Assembly: GCA_013287665.1 (NCBI GenBank)
Contig: JABDDK010000016.1
Coordinates: 1-32,133, forward strand
Direction of reading: 5' to 3'
DNA length: 32,133 nucleotides
Source: Alphaproteobacteria bacterium
GTDB lineage: Bacteria; Pseudomonadota; Alphaproteobacteria; UBA9655
Shown: positions 24,189-32,133 of the stretch, piece by piece
Layout of the letters: the number at the start of each line of letters is the position of its first letter
Position numbering within the stretch: position 1 is the first letter of the stretch
Translations under genes and position numbers: made by a program
The notes under the pieces: model-generated
What the model was told of the DNA's origin: nothing
What the model saw: only the letters and a program-made list of their open reading frames with translations
The model's database searches: none

Positions 24189-25640
24189 CTAGGTTTTCCA
24201 AAAACTCGGCGTAAACAATATCAGGAGCGTTAACAACTCAAGCCGTCCCACGAGCATTCCAAACATCATGAACCATTTGGCAAGATCAGGCAGGTTTCCA
24301 TAGTGACCTGACGGGCCAATTTGATCTCCGAGACCAGGGCCTACATTCCCAAGGATGGTGGCACTTCCGGAGAGACTCGAAATGACATCAAGCCCACTTA
24401 ATGATAAGCTTAAAGCTAAAACAGCATAGCAGAAAATATAGAGAGCGAAGAAGGCAAGGACGGACATAAAGTCAGTCTCTCTCAGCTTTTGGTTGTTATA
24501 GAGGGGGACGAACACGCCGTGGGGGCGACGGAGTTGAAGAATTTGCGCTTTCGCTGCCTTAAAGAGAATCTGGAACCGGAATATTTTAATGCCGCCTGCT
24601 GTGGAGCCTGTACATCCGCCGATAAACATCAGAAGGAAAAGGAAAATAAGGGGGAAGCTTCCCCACATGTTAAAATCTGAGGTTGTAAAGCCAGTCGTGG
24701 AGGCGATTGAAACCACCGCAAAGGAGGCGTGCCTTATGGAGTTCAGGAGTTCATATTGATCTGTGCCCCAAAGCCAGCATGACAACAAGAGTGTGGCGAT
24801 CGCCATCAAAAAGACAAAAACTCTGACTTGTGAATCGCGCCATATGGACTTTGGATCCCCCTGTAAGAAACGGGTAAAAAGAAGCAGGGTAATGCTTCCC
24901 ATAATCATGAACACAATGGCAATGAACTCAATCGGGTAACTATCAAAGGCACCGATCGAGAGATCTGACGTCGCAAAGCCTGCCGTAGAGACCGTTGTCA
25001 TCATCATACAAATCGCCTCAAACGGTGTCATCCCAGCGAGCCAGTAGGCAACCCCACAAAGGGCAGAAATCAACAGATATGTAGACAAAATGGCGGAGGC
25101 AATTTGAGAAACACGTGGGAAGTACTTTTCGGACCGGTCGGAAAACTCACTCCGAAAGAGTTGCATACCACCGATCTTAAGGGCTGGCAAAATCGTCATG
25201 GCCATCACGACGAGCCCGATTCCCCCAAGCCATTGCAGAAGGGCACGCCACAACAAAATCCCTGGGGGAGCATAGTCCAAATCCTTAAATACGGTTGCTC
25301 CCGTTGTTGTAAGACCGGATACGGCTTCAAAGAAGGCATCAGTGAAGGTGGGGGCTGCACTTGAGAGGATGAAAGGAAGCGACGCAAACAAGGAGATCGC
25401 AACCCAACTGGAGACGGTTAAGATGAACGTTTCTCGGACTGCAAAGACAGGCTCATCCTCAGGGCGAAAGGCAAGCGTTAGCAACACACCCACAAAGCCC
25501 GTAATGGCCGCGGACTCTCCGAAATATACCCAATCCGGGTCGCGATAGAGCAAATCCATCAAGGCAGGAATAGCCATCGCCACCGCAAGAATGGTCAAAA
25601 ATATCCCAAGAATAAAAACAACAAATCGACTTTGAATCAT
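24189..25640 (-). CDS. trkH: Potassium uptake protein TrkH
   Basis: The 483-residue membrane subunit of the Trk potassium uptake system; it needs the regulatory subunit TrkA, which is not in this window. It shows four pore repeats, each with a selectivity-loop motif: SGLTTTGATVF (111-116 core), VSTAGFATS (217-224), STTGFTTSDF (314-322) and LGNVGPGLG (430-438). Many hydrophobic helices surround them. It stands alone. The ribosome site before the ATG is poor. Use of potassium rather than sodium is presumed from the glycine in each loop. Confidence 0.95.
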   Translation of the reverse strand: MIQSRFVVFILGIFLTILAVAMAIPALMDLLYRDPDWVYFGESAAITGFVGVLLTLAFRPEDEPVFAVRETFILTVSSWVAISLFASLPFILSSAAPTFTDAFFEAVSGLTTTGATVFKDLDYAPPGILLWRALLQWLGGIGLVVMAMTILPALKIGGMQLFRSEFSDRSEKYFPRVSQIASAILSTYLLISALCGVAYWLAGMTPFEAICMMMTTVSTAGFATSDLSIGAFDSYPIEFIAIVFMIMGSITLLLFTRFLQGDPKSIWRDSQVRVFVFLMAIATLLLSCWLWGTDQYELLNSIRHASFAVVSIASTTGFTTSDFNMWGSFPLIFLFLLMFIGGCTGSTAGGIKIFRFQILFKAAKAQILQLRRPHGVFVPLYNNQKLRETDFMSVLAFFALYIFCYAVLALSLSLSGLDVISSLSGSATILGNVGPGLGDQIGPSGHYGNLPDLAKWFMMFGMLVGRLELLTLLILFTPSFWKT

Positions 25641-25714
25641 GGGGGTGTTGTGCCCTCTATCTCATTTTGGGTGAGTATAGCATAAGTGATGGGATGGGGT
25701 AGAGTTTATATGGT

Positions 25715-25854
25715 CACCTCTCCCCTCTGTGGGAGAGGTCGATCCGAAGGATCGGGTGAGGGGGATATGACTCTAAAGAAACTTCAAATGACACTGCGTA
25801 CGGCCCTACCCCTCACCCGCCCTTTGGGCGACCTCTCCCACAGGGGGAGAGGTG
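25715..25854. repeat. Dispersed palindromic element, copy 3
   Basis: 140 bp in the same orientation as copy 2: CACCTCTCCCCTCTGTGGGA at the left, GGGTGAGGGGGATATGACTC in the middle left, AATGACACTGCGTACGGCCC in the centre, and a hairpin CCTCTCCCACAGGGGGAGAGG at the right (within 25831-25852). It begins about 75 bp upstream of trkH, in its likely promoter region. Confidence 0.75.
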
Positions 25855-25901
25855 ATGGTGCCACCATGTTCTATTGCGAGCGTGGCAATGACGATTTTGT
25901 G

Positions 25902-26717
25902 TTATTCCAGTATGTTATCTATTAAATCCATTAAGAAACAGCCATCTTCTTTGCACTCCTCTTGAGCTTCCACAAGACATGGAACTTCTACGACATCCAA
26001 TGGTTTTGTCACCATTACCCGATCTTTATGATAGAATTGATAAAACCCCTCGTTATCATCTACCTTAAAACCAGCGGCTTCAAAGGAATCGATGAGATCG
26101 TTTGACGGTTTAAACAGTCCAATGACTTGGTAAGGCAATGTGTTCTCATGGGGGAGCAAGCGATTATCTGCTCGGAAACACTTCAGCATTTCAACAGATG
26201 CCTTAATGGCGCTTACTTCTTCGCCCCGCTCTAAATCATCCTGTAAAACAGGTAGAATAAAGGCAAGTCCTCGATTATCAACACGCCCAAAAGAACATAC
26301 AGGGTCATTAACGCGTGCCAGAACGCCTAGGGAGATCCATTTGTTAATGATTGCGCAGTGTTTTGTGGGACAATATCCCAAAACGGGCATGACGCCCAGT
26401 TGGACATAGCCTAAACGCTTCCCACACTGGGTTGTCACAACGTAAAGGTGGTAGGCATTATTTTGCTCAATCCGCTGTAAATGCTGTTCATAATACCAAT
26501 TTCCCAGGATATCTTCCGCTGGGAGTCCACTCGGGCAAGCTTTTCCCTCCATGAGAGCCTTAAAGCAATGCAAATCCTCAACCGTTGCTGAGGTAAGGAC
26601 AACAGCTGGCTGAGAACCATCATCCCACGCCTGAAAGTGCATATAATCTCTCGTACAAGCGACTAGAAAAAGAACGCATGTTAACGATAACAATTTGATT
26701 TTAGATAGAAAATTCAT
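25902..26717 (-). CDS. Lipoprotein with a GNAT-like region, function unknown
   Basis: 271 residues. The start (MNFLSKIKLL...) has GGGAG upstream and opens with a lipoprotein signal ending LVAC (Cys21). The rest resembles a GNAT acyltransferase in outline: HLYVVTTQCGKRLGYVQLGVMP (90-111) looks like the strand pair before the acetyl-CoA site, and the end SNDLIDSFEAAGFKVDDNEGFYQFYHKDRVMV (205-236) matches the usual C-terminal helix-strand (SxxxFExxGF). No clear Q/RxxGxG/A pyrophosphate loop is seen, so catalysis is doubtful. Ten or more cysteines are present in the mature part. A GNAT fold attached to the envelope would be unusual, because acetyl-CoA is cytosolic. The assignment is by pattern only. 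Confidence 0.65.
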   Translation of the reverse strand: MNFLSKIKLLSLTCVLFLVACTRDYMHFQAWDDGSQPAVVLTSATVEDLHCFKALMEGKACPSGLPAEDILGNWYYEQHLQRIEQNNAYHLYVVTTQCGKRLGYVQLGVMPVLGYCPTKHCAIINKWISLGVLARVNDPVCSFGRVDNRGLAFILPVLQDDLERGEEVSAIKASVEMLKCFRADNRLLPHENTLPYQVIGLFKPSNDLIDSFEAAGFKVDDNEGFYQFYHKDRVMVTKPLDVVEVPCLVEAQEECKEDGCFLMDLIDNILE

Positions 26718-26743
26718 TATGGCTCCCAAAGGTTTCCGTCATT

Positions 26744-26767
26744 AAGCCATCTGGCTTTTTTTATTTT
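26744..26767 (+). terminator. Orphan hairpin with T-run
   Basis: AAGCC (26744-26748), loop ATCT, GGCTT (26753-26757), then T-rich to 26767. It has the form of an intrinsic terminator on the plus strand, yet no plus-strand gene precedes it. It may end a short leader transcript before the helicase gene or be chance. Confidence 0.4.
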
Positions 26768-26908
26768 TTTGATACTACACTAAAACCAGTTGTTAAGTCA
26801 TCGTTTTTTCCTACTTTTATCATTTAGAAAATAAAATCCTAGCTATTTGTGAAATTACTCTCTACATATATGACAAATCATTTAATCCTCTTACATACTG
26901 GTTACTTA

Positions 26909-28576
26909 ATGGAAAACTTTAAATCACTTGGACTACCTACATTTCTCAATGAATCTCTTGAGCGAATGAATATTAGTGTTCCGACACCTATTCAAGCTGA
27001 ATCCATCCCCCCTGCTCTTGAAGGTCGCGATATTCTTGCGTCTGCTCAAACAGGAACGGGAAAGACTCTCGCCTATTTGCTCCCCATGCTCGCAAATCTT
27101 CAAAAGGATTTGGAAGCAACAGCCCTTATCCTTGCGCCAACACGCGAGCTTGCCGCCCAGATTCAAGAACAAGCACGCATCCTGCTTCACCATAACATGG
27201 CTGTAGCCCTCTTGATTGGTGGCGACCCCATGCACAAACAAATTTCAGTTTTAAAGAGGCATCCGAGGATCATCGTTGGAACACCAGGACGGATTATTGA
27301 CCACCTCCAGAGAGGCACTCTGAGACTTTCAAATGCAAAGTTCCTGGTTCTCGATGAAACAGATCGTATGCTCGATATGGGCTTTAGCGAAGACTTGAAG
27401 AAGATTGTTCATTTGCTTCCAAAAGAACGTCAAACTTTTATGTTCTCAGCAACAATGCCACCGAGTATCAAAACCTTAGGCCTGACTTACCTCACAAATC
27501 CTAAGCAAATTGCTGTTGGCTCAACAACTGAACCAACCTTAAAGATTAAACAAGAATCCCTACAAACATCGGCAAATGAAAAGTTTCCTTGCCTTATCAA
27601 GGAATTAAATACACGCGAAGGATCTGTCATCATTTTCGTGAAAACAAAACACGGTGCAGACAGATTGGCTGAAAAGCTCAGCCGTCAAAATCATTATGCA
27701 GATGCCATTCATGGCGATTTGAAGCAACGTAAAAGAGATTCGGTCATTCGCGACTTTCGAAATCTCAAGAAGCGCATCATGGTTGCAACGGACGTTGCAG
27801 CGCGTGGGCTTGATATCCCTCACATTATGCATGTGATCAATTATGACCTTCCCCAATGCCCTGAGGATTACATCCACCGCATTGGACGGACGGGACGCGC
27901 GGGTATGGAAGGGTTTGCCCTCTCCCTTGTTTCCCCTGATGAGAACCACAAGTGGAGACGCATTCATAATTTGATTACTCTGGGTCAATCAGATACGAGC
28001 CCCACCTCTTCTGGAAGATCATCCTCAGGGAGATCGGGGTCCTCTGGACGGCCAAAAAGAGAGGGCGAAAGAAGACGCCCTTTTCAAAAGGCTGAAGGAG
28101 AGTCAAAATACGCATCCTCACGAAAAGGTCCTTTTAAGCCAAAAGAAGGCAGAAGAGGAGACTTCAAAAAGTCAGAAGGAGATTTCAAAAGATCAGACGG
28201 AGATTTTAAAAAGTCAGATCGCGATTTCAAAAGATCTGAATTCAAAAAACCTGATGGTGAATTTAAAAGACCAGAAGGCGAATTTAAAAAACGCGGTTTC
28301 AAAAAACCTGATGGTGACTTTAAGCGCAGTGAATTCAAGAAGCCAGGCATTGAGAGTGAATTTAAAAAGAGCGATGGAGACTTTAAAAAGAGAGACTTCA
28401 AAAAAAGCGATGGAGATTTCAAACGAGGTGATTTTAAAAAGAAAGCTTTTAAAGGATCACCGAAACCTGGTTCCTCAAGACCGGGGGCATCGAGACCTGG
28501 AGCGTCACGTCCTGGGTTTTCTAAACCAGGGTCTCAGAGATCCGGCGCTGGACAAAGACAGCAGAGTTTTAGGTAG
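26909..28576 (+). CDS. DEAD-box (DETD) RNA helicase with a long basic repeat tail, RhlE-like
   Basis: An ATP-dependent RNA helicase of 555 residues. Core motifs in order: Q motif (FKSLGLPTFL...PTPIQ), Walker A ASAQTGTGKT (44-53), PTRELA (77-82), GG, TPGR, motif II DETD (149-152) instead of DEAD, SAT (180-182), then ARGLDIP and HRIGRTGRAG. The core resembles RhlE/DeaD proteins that remodel ribosomal or cold-stressed RNA. From about 385 on the tail is disordered: repeated FKKSDGDFKRS-type units, then SRPGASRPG-type units, rich in K, R, F and G, suited to RNA binding. The start is the ATG that begins the conserved domain; GTG and ATG codons 13-20 codons upstream are possible. It is convergent with the OPT gene (5 bp gap). 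Confidence 0.93.
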   Translation: MENFKSLGLPTFLNESLERMNISVPTPIQAESIPPALEGRDILASAQTGTGKTLAYLLPMLANLQKDLEATALILAPTRELAAQIQEQARILLHHNMAVALLIGGDPMHKQISVLKRHPRIIVGTPGRIIDHLQRGTLRLSNAKFLVLDETDRMLDMGFSEDLKKIVHLLPKERQTFMFSATMPPSIKTLGLTYLTNPKQIAVGSTTEPTLKIKQESLQTSANEKFPCLIKELNTREGSVIIFVKTKHGADRLAEKLSRQNHYADAIHGDLKQRKRDSVIRDFRNLKKRIMVATDVAARGLDIPHIMHVINYDLPQCPEDYIHRIGRTGRAGMEGFALSLVSPDENHKWRRIHNLITLGQSDTSPTSSGRSSSGRSGSSGRPKREGERRRPFQKAEGESKYASSRKGPFKPKEGRRGDFKKSEGDFKRSDGDFKKSDRDFKRSEFKKPDGEFKRPEGEFKKRGFKKPDGDFKRSEFKKPGIESEFKKSDGDFKKRDFKKSDGDFKRGDFKKKAFKGSPKPGSSRPGASRPGASRPGFSKPGSQRSGAGQRQQSFR

Positions 28577-28581
28577 TTCTG

Positions 28582-30612
28582 TTATTTTGCCCTTGAAGCG
28601 ACGTGATAAAACCACGCAAGCATACCCACAGTCACGAGCAGCCCCAACACGTCTGTTGAGTCTTTAAGAGCGTCTGGAACAATCCTAAACACCGTTGTAC
28701 TTTGATAAACGACAAACGGAATCGCGAGCAAAATACCGACAAGCGCTTCTCCCGCAATCAATCCTGAAGCAAAGAGCATGCCTTGCCTTTCCGCTTTTTC
28801 TATCTCACCTTGTGTCGCTTTTCTTTTTTTGAAATTGCTCCGGATTATTTCTGATAGAACTCCACCAATGATAAGCGGTATCGTTACATCAAGCGGCATG
28901 TATATCCCGATCGCAACGCCCACGACAGGAAGCCGGTAACGTGAACCAGATTTCATCAGTAGTCTATCCAGAACGATCACAACGACACCCAGTGTTGCTC
29001 CGATAATGACCATGGTCCAATCCATCGATTGGTTAAAAATGGCTTGTGAAACAGCCGCCATGAGTGCGGCTTTCGGTGCACTTAACGCTGCCGCTGGATC
29101 CATTCCTTCACGAGGAAGAACATCACCAAATCCATAAGCCTCAAACAAAAGCTGAAAGATGGGAGCCAGAATTAACGCCGAAACCACAACGCCCAAAATG
29201 AGCATGACCTGCTGTTTCCATGGCGTTGAACCCACCAATTGTCCCGATTTAAGATCTTGAAGGTTATCTCCCCCAACACTTGACGCACATCCAACGATCG
29301 CACCAACAAGAATCGTGATTCCCGCTGCACTTAAAGCCGCTTGCGTGTCCGAGGTAAAGTTGATTTGCGAACTTAAAATAAGAAGAAAGCAAAAGGAAAC
29401 GAGGAGAATAACCATCAGAATAATACCAGAGATGGGTGTGTTCGAAGAGCCCAAGACACCTGTCATATAAGAAGAAATAGAAGCCCCTAAAGCACTAAAC
29501 ACATAAGCAAGAATGGTGATAAAGATTGTAATAAATATCATCATTCCAGATGACAAATGGAATCCACTTTCTGATACTATAGATCCAAATATGAAGTAAG
29601 CCGGAATAACAAGTGACAGTGCGCCTAAAGCAACGTATTTGATGGGAATGTCGAAATCAGTCCTTAAAATACTAGATTTCCCTTCCAACTTAATTTTCTT
29701 CATTGATTCTAGGGAAGATGTAATCGCTCGCCGAATCGGCTGGCCTAACTCTATGAGCATCCAAAACCCACCTAAAACCATCATTCCTACGCCTAGGACA
29801 CGTATTTTAGAGTTCCAAATATCGACAGCTGCTGTATAGGCATCAACATCCGCGGGGAGGCCCTGGAGAGCTCCCAGGAGAGGCACGCCAATAAACCATC
29901 CTATGACGGCGCCAATCAAAAGACTAATCCCATTTCTAAGACCAACAATATAACCAGCCCCGATCATAGCCATGGAAAACCCAGTAGATACACCTGCAAC
30001 AGTGTTTCCAACACGGCCCCAAATATTGATGCCGTCTGCAAAAATTTGAAATCCGGCTTCACAGAATTTTATGAAGGCAGCTGCAAGTCCTGCAAAAAGA
30101 ATGCCTTTAGCACCTGTGCCCTTGTCCCCTGCTTTTAATACCTCTGCAGTGGCTATCCCTTCTGGGAATTTAAAATTACCTTCGAGAATCATGGCACGCC
30201 TTAAAGGGATTGACAAAAGAACCCCTAAAAGACCTCCCAAAGCAGCAATACAGGCCACAATTCCATAGGGGAATGCATTCCAATATCCAATCATAACAAG
30301 TGCAGGAATTGAAAAAGCTAAAGCAGCTGCAACGACCTCTCCCGCAGAAGCCGTTGTTTGCACAATATTATTTTCAAGAATATTTGAGTTACGGAAAAAT
30401 TTTAAAACCGCCATTGAGATGACAGCCGCCGGAATACAAGCTGATATGCTAAGACCCGCTTTTAAAACAAGATAGGCATTAGATCCCGCCATAACGATGG
30501 CAAGAAGTATTCCTAAAACGACTGCTTTTATCGTAATCTCAGGGAGTTGCATTGATGCCGGAACATACGATTCAACACTTTGAACGTTTTTAGGTTTCAT
30601 GAACTTTCTCAT
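28582..30612 (-). CDS. Oligopeptide transporter, OPT family (copy 1)
   Basis: A 676-residue inner-membrane protein with about 14-16 hydrophobic helices. Members of this OPT subfamily are predicted proton-coupled peptide or metal-chelate carriers. Recognisable segments: NNIVQTTASAGEVVAA (81-96), FPEGIATAEVLK (149-160), NIWGRVGNTVAG (196-207), SVGGDNLQDLKSGQLVGSTPWKQQ (445-468) and a C-terminal ASGLIAGEALVGILLAIPFV. A second start, four codons in, is possible because the ribosome site AGGA sits very close to the first ATG. It lies 3 bp behind copy 2, so the pair is one operon. Confidence 0.93.
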   Translation of the reverse strand: MRKFMKPKNVQSVESYVPASMQLPEITIKAVVLGILLAIVMAGSNAYLVLKAGLSISACIPAAVISMAVLKFFRNSNILENNIVQTTASAGEVVAAALAFSIPALVMIGYWNAFPYGIVACIAALGGLLGVLLSIPLRRAMILEGNFKFPEGIATAEVLKAGDKGTGAKGILFAGLAAAFIKFCEAGFQIFADGINIWGRVGNTVAGVSTGFSMAMIGAGYIVGLRNGISLLIGAVIGWFIGVPLLGALQGLPADVDAYTAAVDIWNSKIRVLGVGMMVLGGFWMLIELGQPIRRAITSSLESMKKIKLEGKSSILRTDFDIPIKYVALGALSLVIPAYFIFGSIVSESGFHLSSGMMIFITIFITILAYVFSALGASISSYMTGVLGSSNTPISGIILMVILLVSFCFLLILSSQINFTSDTQAALSAAGITILVGAIVGCASSVGGDNLQDLKSGQLVGSTPWKQQVMLILGVVVSALILAPIFQLLFEAYGFGDVLPREGMDPAAALSAPKAALMAAVSQAIFNQSMDWTMVIIGATLGVVVIVLDRLLMKSGSRYRLPVVGVAIGIYMPLDVTIPLIIGGVLSEIIRSNFKKRKATQGEIEKAERQGMLFASGLIAGEALVGILLAIPFVVYQSTTVFRIVPDALKDSTDVLGLLVTVGMLAWFYHVASRAK

Positions 30613-30615
30613 TTC

Positions 30616-32133
30616 CTACTTTGTTTTCGTCGCAACCTTATAAAACCATAAGAAAACGCCAATACTCACAATGACGCCTAGAACATCCGTTGACTCTTTA
30701 AGCGCATCTGGAACAACTCTAAAGACGTTTGTGCTTTGATAGATGACGAAAGGAATAGCGAGTAAAATCCCTACAAGGGCTTCTCCCGCAATTAGACCTG
30801 ACGCAAACAGAATCCCTCGTCTTTCAGCTTTCGCTTTCGTCTGCGCATTTGCTTTGCTTCTTGAGAGTGCCTTCTTAGATAAAGCAGAGATAATACCCCC
30901 GAACATGACAGGTGCTGTCACAACAAGGGGCATATACATTCCCACAGCGACAGCCAAAATCGGGAAGCGCCATTTCGATTCAGCTTTCCTCAACATTTTA
31001 TCAACAATAACGACAATCACTCCTAAGCCTGCCCCCAAGATTACCATCGTCCAATCCATTGACTGGGTAAAGATAGCTTGTGATATGGAGGCCATAATGG
31101 CGGCTTTCGGAGCGCTCAAGGCTTGTGTGGGATCCATACCATCACGTGGCATGACATCACCAAAGCCATAAGCTTCGAACAATAATTGAAAAATGGGTGC
31201 AAGAATCAAAGAGGCCGCGATAACCCCTACACACAACATAACCTGTTGTTTCCAGGGTGTAGATCCCACCAATTGACCTGATTTAAGATCTTGAAGGTTA
31301 TCACCTCCAACGGCAGTCGCACAGGCAACTAAAGCTCCAATCAGAATGGTTACACCGGCTGCATTTAAAGCCGCGTCTGCATCAATAGAAAAATCAACCT
31401 GCATTCGTAAAAGAACAAACAAACAGAGTGAGATAAATAAAACGGCAATCAAAGTAATTCCTGAAATTGGGTTTGTTGATGATCCCAAAAGACCACACAT
31501 ATATGAAGAAATTGAGCTCCCCATGGCACCTAATACAAGCGCTAATAAGGTTATAAATACGCATACAGTTATCAACATACCTGACGTTAGCCCTAGACCA
31601 CTGTCCCCGAGAATATGTGAAAATATAAAATAAACAGGGATGACCAGAAGAATTAATCCCAAACCCACATAAAGGATAGGAATGTCTAAGTCTGTTCGTA
31701 ATACACTCTCTCTTCCGTGCGTTTTAATCTTTTTCATGGCCTCAATTGAGGAAAAAACAGCACGACGCAGAGGTGTGATAAGTTCAACAAGCATCCACAC
31801 GCCCCCAAACACCATCATCCCGGCACCCACAATCCGAATCTTAGAATTCCAAATCCCTACAGCAGCCTCATACGCGGTCGGTGCATCGCTTGGCAAACCA
31901 AACAAAGCCCCATAAAGAGGAACGCCAATAAACCATGCAAGGATAGCCCCTGCGAATGTCGCAAAAGCGAGTTGAAGACCAATGATGTAGCCTGCGCCAA
32001 CAAGGGCAAGTGAAAATCCAGAGGTAACCCCAACAACTGTGTTGCCGACCCGACCCCAAATATTGATGCTATCCGCTAAGAATTGAAATCCAGTCTGACA
32101 AAACTTAACGACCGCAGCGATGAGTCCTGCAAC
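30616..32133 (-). CDS. Oligopeptide transporter, OPT family (copy 2, 5' end outside the window)
   Basis: A second OPT transporter, 505 residues visible, open to the right edge; the true start lies beyond 32133. The visible N-terminal part (VAGLIAAVVKFCQTGFQF, then NIWGRVGNTVVG) aligns with copy 1 from about residue 174. It shares AVGGDNLQDLKSGQLVGSTPWKQQVML and the C-terminal ASGLIAGEALVGILLAIPFVIYQSTNVFRVVPDALKESTDVLG with small changes. The two copies look like a tandem duplication that has since diverged. A TTG near 31905 could be mistaken for a start, but the frame continues upstream without a stop and with family-like sequence. Confidence 0.93.
   Translation of the reverse strand, partial: VAGLIAAVVKFCQTGFQFLADSINIWGRVGNTVVGVTSGFSLALVGAGYIIGLQLAFATFAGAILAWFIGVPLYGALFGLPSDAPTAYEAAVGIWNSKIRIVGAGMMVFGGVWMLVELITPLRRAVFSSIEAMKKIKTHGRESVLRTDLDIPILYVGLGLILLVIPVYFIFSHILGDSGLGLTSGMLITVCVFITLLALVLGAMGSSISSYMCGLLGSSTNPISGITLIAVLFISLCLFVLLRMQVDFSIDADAALNAAGVTILIGALVACATAVGGDNLQDLKSGQLVGSTPWKQQVMLCVGVIAASLILAPIFQLLFEAYGFGDVMPRDGMDPTQALSAPKAAIMASISQAIFTQSMDWTMVILGAGLGVIVVIVDKMLRKAESKWRFPILAVAVGMYMPLVVTAPVMFGGIISALSKKALSRSKANAQTKAKAERRGILFASGLIAGEALVGILLAIPFVIYQSTNVFRVVPDALKESTDVLGVIVSIGVFLWFYKVATKTK

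Noticed and set aside
27605-28422. Long minus-strand frames across the helicase gene, including a repetitive one with leucine/serine/proline runs
   Set aside because: They are antisense shadows produced by the helicase codon pattern and its FK repeat tail.
28140-28450. Periodic sequence that could suggest a CRISPR array
   Set aside because: The period follows codons of the FK(K/R) tail inside an intact gene; there are no equal repeats with unique spacers.
31868-32059. A 63-residue frame at the right edge
   Set aside because: It lies in another frame of the OPT transporter, whose own frame is open to the window edge.

Overview
The window looks like chromosomal DNA of a host-associated alphaproteobacterium, probably of the Holosporales/Paracaedibacteraceae type. 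This is inferred from gene content and style, not from a database search. Supporting signs are moderate-to-low GC, intergenic spaces filled with dispersed palindromic repeats, RelE-type toxin-antitoxin pairs beside core genes, several secreted or lipid-anchored proteins of unknown function, a muropeptide permease and tandem oligopeptide-type transporters. The alphaproteobacterial character is also supported by the lptF-lptG-lptD and surA-rsmA blocks, a CHCC zinc-finger protein related to complex I subunit NDUFS6, and a small alphaproteobacterial hypothetical protein next to lptD.

Left part (1-7700, mostly minus strand): repeats at the edge; fabD-fabG for fatty acid synthesis; a 709-residue secreted protein of unknown function with an internal duplication; tRNA-Pro(TGG) abutting a palindromic repeat; a surA-rsmA-DUF192 operon with almost no spacing; and a RelE/Phd-like toxin-antitoxin pair. 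Middle (7780-16172, plus strand): lptF-lptG-lptD (LPS export), a convergent 75-residue protein, ruvX, then a compact three-gene valine catabolic cassette (isobutyryl-CoA dehydrogenase, 3-hydroxyisobutyryl-CoA hydrolase, 3-hydroxyisobutyrate dehydrogenase). A second RelE pair follows head-on.

Right part (16650-32133): a MITE-like repeat, a secreted Sel1-like protein, a CurA-type oxidoreductase, a decayed gene, a serine esterase, ampG, a second repeat copy, a cold-shock protein with a clear terminator, a DUF333 lipoprotein, an EamA transporter, a CHCC zinc-finger protein, tRNA-Arg(CCG), trkH, a third repeat copy, a GNAT-like lipoprotein, a DEAD-box (DETD) helicase with a long basic repeat tail, and two tandem OPT-family transporters, the second running off the window.

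The genes fit a Gram-negative cell that keeps its own envelope (FabD/FabG, LptD/F/G, SurA, AmpG) while importing peptides and potassium and burning branched-chain amino acids. No CRISPR array, phage module, secretion system or biosynthetic cluster is visible. The least explained items are the duplicated secreted protein, the GNAT-like lipoprotein, the repeat families and the split of the usual lpt-surA-rsmA block by a toxin-antitoxin pair.
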